9,159 nt of DNA from Porticoccaceae bacterium (GTDB lineage Bacteria > Pseudomonadota > Gammaproteobacteria > Pseudomonadales > Porticoccaceae), in assembly GCA_003448675.1 (NCBI GenBank), contig DLXZ01000130.1:4108-13266 (forward strand), in the 5' to 3' direction. The number at the start of each line of letters is the position of its first letter. The first letter of the stretch is position 1. Made by a program: the position numbers and the translations under genes. The notes beneath the pieces are model-generated. The model did no database searches. It had not been told where the DNA came from and saw only the letters and a program-made list of their open reading frames with translations. This document shows positions 7,443 to 9,159 of the stretch, piece by piece.

Positions 7443-7763
7443 CTAGAAGGGCATCTTAAAACCAGGTGGCAGTTGCACACCGGCCATCAAATCGCCCATG
7501 ACAGAGGAGGTGCTGGCCTCGACCTTGCGCACCGCATCATTCACTGCGGCGGCCAGCAAATCTTCCAGAACTTCCTTGTCCTCACTGAGCAGGGCAGGGT
7601 CGATGGTGACTTTACGTACATCGTGGCGGCCGGTCATTACCACCTGGATCATGCCAGCGCCGGATTCCCCCACCACTTCGGCATTGGCTGCCTCCTCTTG
7701 CAGTTTTTGCAGTTTTTCCTGCATCTGCTGCGCCTGCTTCATCATGTCATTCAGACCTTTCAT
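7443..7763 (-). CDS. ybaB: YbaB/EbfC nucleoid-associated protein
   Basis: 106-residue DNA-binding protein that forms dimers in a tweezer-like shape and coats the nucleoid. The N-terminal helix [20 protein letters not shown] (1-20) and the Gln/Glu-rich run to about 26 make the dimer coiled coil. The central sheet contains [20 protein letters not shown], the [15 protein letters not shown] helix follows, and the C-terminus ends in the usual Met/Gly/Pro-rich LPPGFKMPF. Start supported by GAGG about eight bases before the ATG. It lies 14 bases after the distal dnaX stop (7778-7780), so it is co-transcribed with dnaX; if ribosomes stop early at the TAA in dnaX, coupling to ybaB may be weakened. Confidence 0.96.
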   Translation of the reverse strand: MKGLNDMMKQAQQMQEKLQKLQEEAANAEVVGESGAGMIQVVMTGRHDVRKVTIDPALLSEDKEVLEDLLAAAVNDAVRKVEASTSSVMGDLMAGVQLPPGFKMPF

Positions 7764-7777
7764 TGTCTCGCCTCGCG

Positions 7778-8092
7778 TTACTTTGAGTTTGCCTCGGATT
7801 CGCCGGGCATATTATCAATGGGGATAACCGTCTCTTCCAGCAAAGTGGCGCCAAACCGTTCCTCCAGGGCCTTTACCAGGGGGTCTTCCCGCATCGCCTG
7901 TACCGCCGCTGCCTGCCGTTCAGCCCGCATGCGAAGGCGGTGGAGTTGTGGCGTTTCCGCGCTAACCGGCGCCAACTGTATGCTTACGACAACCGGCGCC
8001 TCCAGGTTTGATAACGCCCGCGGCTGGCGGTGAAGATAATCAGACAAAGCCTGAGCCAGTTGTGCCTGGTGGTCCTCGCTATAGAGCGCGCT
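7778..8092 (-). pseudogene. dnaX: dnaX tau C-terminal tail, separated by an in-frame TAA
   Basis: These 104 codons continue in exactly the same frame as dnaX after its TAA (8095-8093) and end at TAA 7780-7778. They look like the end of tau domain V, which binds the polymerase alpha subunit: SALYSEDHQAQLAQALSDYL, then a VVVSIQLA strand, an ETPQLHRLRMRAERQAA helix, DPLVKALEERFGATLLEETVIPI and a short acidic tail. The DPxVxxLxERFGA block is typical of gammaproteobacterial DnaX ends. There is no ATG or GTG with a ribosome site; the first usable in-frame start would be a TTG at 8047 with no Shine-Dalgarno. So it is not a separate gene. It is a stretch of dnaX reached only by readthrough, or the TAA is an error. 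Confidence 0.85.
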
Positions 8093-9159
8093 TTAGGCCG
8101 GGTCCAACCGGAAGCATAACTTTCCCCCGCCGCTGTCCATCAGCTCCAGATTTGATGCAACATTAAGCAGGCGTCCTTCGAGACCCAACTCATAACACAG
8201 AGTCAGCCAACGTGCCGCGCCGAACTCCTCGGAATCGCCGAAGGCGGGGGCGACGGCCTTCACTGACATCTCACGGTTAGCCGTCGCAGAATTCGCCGCT
8301 GCATTTACCGGAACAGGTTTCTTAACCCCTGGCGGCACATCCTCCCTGATCCCGCTTGCCTGCTCTGCTCGCTCGACAGCTTGAGTATCTCGTTGCCTCT
8401 CCAACTCCGGCCCGGCCTCGATGGGACCGGGCTCAGACTTTTTTAGGGCCTCAATGCCTCCCCTCGGCTCGGTCTCATTTTCAGCATTCGCATCACTGCC
8501 TGACGCCACTCCCGACTCTGACAACGGCGGCGCCATGGGAGCATCGACTTGAGGCTGAAAAGCCAACTGACGCAGCAGCACCATTTCCAAACCCCCTCGA
8601 GGGTCCGGCGCCAGGGGCAAATCCCGCCGCCCAAGCAGGCAGATCTGATAGTAAAGTTGTACGTCCTCACGGCTACAGTTTTGAGCCAGGGTCTGTATCT
8701 GATCCTGATCACCCAGGCTGTTATCCAGCGCGCCCGGCACCGCCTGGGTCACCGCCACCCGGTGCCAGACCGACACCATCTCGGCGAGCGCCCCCGCGTA
8801 ATCCGGGGCGTGTTCGGCCAGGCGGTCAACCACGGCCAGGGTTCGGGTGGCATCACCCTCGGCGACCGCGTTGCATAAGTCCAGTACCGTGCCCCGATCG
8901 ATTGAACCGAGCATGGCCCGCAGCTCTTCCTCGGTGAGTTTGCCATCACCGTGGGCGACCGCCTGATCGGTCAAGCTGAGGGCATCACGCATACTGCCAT
9001 CGGCGGCCCTGGCCAAAGCCCAGAGGGCACCTTCCTCGAAGGGGACGCGCTCCTCCTCGAGCACGTGACGCAAATGCTCGACAATGCGCTCGGGGCTGAG
9101 GTTTTTAAGGTTGAATTGCAGGCACCGGGAAAGCACGGTCACCGGCAGTTTTTGCGGGT
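8093..9159 (-). CDS. dnaX: DNA polymerase III tau/gamma subunit, partial (5' end off right edge), interrupted by in-frame TAA
   Basis: Clamp-loader ATPase subunit of the replicase; tau also ties the loader to the polymerase core and to DnaB helicase. The window enters at PQKLPVTVLSRCLQFNLK, the sensor/arginine-finger (SRC) region, so the Walker motifs lie outside. Visible: domain II (PERIVEHLRHVL, LARAADGSMRDALSLTDQAVAHG), domain III (MLGSIDRG to QLYYQICLLGRRDLPLAPD, about visible residues 75-180), a Pro/Glu/Ala-rich linker (about 200-290) and the start of domain V (FGAARWLTLCYELGLEGRLLNVASNLEL to LCFRLDPA). A frameshift cassette in the linker allows a shorter gamma. The reading frame then meets TAA at 8095-8093, after 354 visible codons, although a conserved tail follows in the same frame. 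Given recalled E. coli DnaX, the TAA sits where that protein has Gln, so a single C-to-T change could explain it. First gene of the operon with ybaB and recR. Confidence 0.93.
   Translation of the reverse strand, partial: PQKLPVTVLSRCLQFNLKNLSPERIVEHLRHVLEEERVPFEEGALWALARAADGSMRDALSLTDQAVAHGDGKLTEEELRAMLGSIDRGTVLDLCNAVAEGDATRTLAVVDRLAEHAPDYAGALAEMVSVWHRVAVTQAVPGALDNSLGDQDQIQTLAQNCSREDVQLYYQICLLGRRDLPLAPDPRGGLEMVLLRQLAFQPQVDAPMAPPLSESGVASGSDANAENETEPRGGIEALKKSEPGPIEAGPELERQRDTQAVERAEQASGIREDVPPGVKKPVPVNAAANSATANREMSVKAVAPAFGDSEEFGAARWLTLCYELGLEGRLLNVASNLELMDSGGGKLCFRLDPA
8410..8432 (-). promoter_or_regulatory. Downstream stem-loop of the dnaX frameshift site
   Basis: On the mRNA, GCCCGGUC pairs with GGCCGGGC (seven Watson-Crick pairs and one U-G) around a 7-base loop CCAUCGA. 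The stem starts 5 bases after the heptamer, the distance seen in E. coli dnaX, so it can stall the ribosome on the slippery codons. No other stem of this strength is seen close by. Confidence 0.75.
8433..9159 (-). CDS. dnaX: Predicted gamma form of DnaX made by -1 frameshift (5' end off edge)
   Basis: If ribosomes slip back one base on A AAA AAG, they read GTC and then TGA (8435-8433), giving a product ending ...LKKV. It would keep the ATPase domains I-II, the oligomerisation domain III and little of the linker, and lack the DnaB- and alpha-binding domains IV-V, just like E. coli gamma, which ends KKE at the same place. The flanking residues KKSEP in the zero frame match the E. coli KKSEP as I recall it. 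Not shown by experiment here. Confidence 0.7.
8438..8444 (-). promoter_or_regulatory. dnaX slippery heptamer A AAA AAG
   Basis: Minus-strand AAAAAAG is read in the zero frame as ctA AAA AAG (Leu-Lys-Lys), the exact phase needed for tandem -1 slippage of the two Lys tRNAs. It is the heptamer of E. coli dnaX, one of the most slippery known in that species. The -1 frame ends at TGA 8435-8433, two codons later. Confidence 0.85.
8457..8464 (-). promoter_or_regulatory. Internal Shine-Dalgarno-like frameshift stimulator in dnaX
   Basis: AGGGGAGG on the minus strand lies 12 bases before the slippery heptamer. In E. coli dnaX an AGGGAG at about 10 bases from the heptamer pairs with 16S rRNA in the translating ribosome and promotes -1 slippage. 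The spacing here fits that role rather than initiation, since no start codon follows at the right distance in frame. Confidence 0.65.

Noticed and set aside
7778..8047. Independent small gene of 89 codons starting at TTG
   Set aside because: It is in frame with dnaX, has no ribosome site, and its content matches the DnaX C-terminus; better read as the tail of dnaX.
1..9159. A hidden defence system, mobile element, CRISPR array or RNA gene
   Set aside because: Gene content is housekeeping in conserved order, and I found no direct repeats, transposase, tRNA-like or spacer-repeat pattern by eye.

Overview
The window looks like core chromosome of a gammaproteobacterium. The gene sets dnaX-ybaB-recR and rnd-ycgL-ycgN, the UPF0260/YcgN cysteine-cluster protein and the HrpA-type helicase all point to that class, most likely a marine or environmental Pseudomonadales/Cellvibrionales-like lineage. 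The genus cannot be read from this sequence. I see no insertion sequence, phage, CRISPR, rRNA or tRNA.

Layout: (1) Minus strand, 2581 to 1: a MoxR-type AAA ATPase, then a CoxE-like VWA protein, then the 5' end of hrpA, which runs off the left edge. (2) Plus strand, 2791-4350: a proton-dependent oligopeptide (POT/PTR2) transporter, transcribed divergently from the ATPase out of a 209-base intergenic region. (3) Minus strand, 9159 to 4343: dnaX (5' end off the right edge), ybaB, recR, rnd, ycgL, ycgN and a small three-helix membrane protein. Spacings are 14, 62, 0, -4, 6 and 87 bases, so the first six genes read as one tight operon and the seventh as a possible last member. The last gene meets the transporter tail to tail, with an 8-base overlap of the two 3' ends.

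The most interesting region is dnaX, which encodes the clamp-loader subunits tau and gamma. It carries a complete, E. coli-like programmed -1 frameshift cassette: a Shine-Dalgarno-like AGGGGAGG, 12 bases, the heptamer A AAA AAG in the correct frame, a TGA in the -1 frame two codons later, and an 8-bp GC-rich hairpin starting 5 bases after the heptamer. Separately, the tau frame is broken further on by an in-frame TAA (8095-8093). A well-conserved 104-codon tau C-terminal tail continues in the same frame beyond it. As written, the DNA cannot make full-length tau without readthrough, so this TAA is either a sequencing or assembly error, a real nonsense mutation, or recoding.

How the genes work together: DnaX loads the sliding clamp; YbaB/EbfC binds DNA; RecR works with RecF/RecO in gap repair; RNase D trims tRNA and other small RNA 3' ends. 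YcgL, YcgN and the small membrane protein are of unknown or poorly known function. MoxR plus VWA is a chaperone-like pair that usually matures or remodels a partner protein; no obvious partner is in view.
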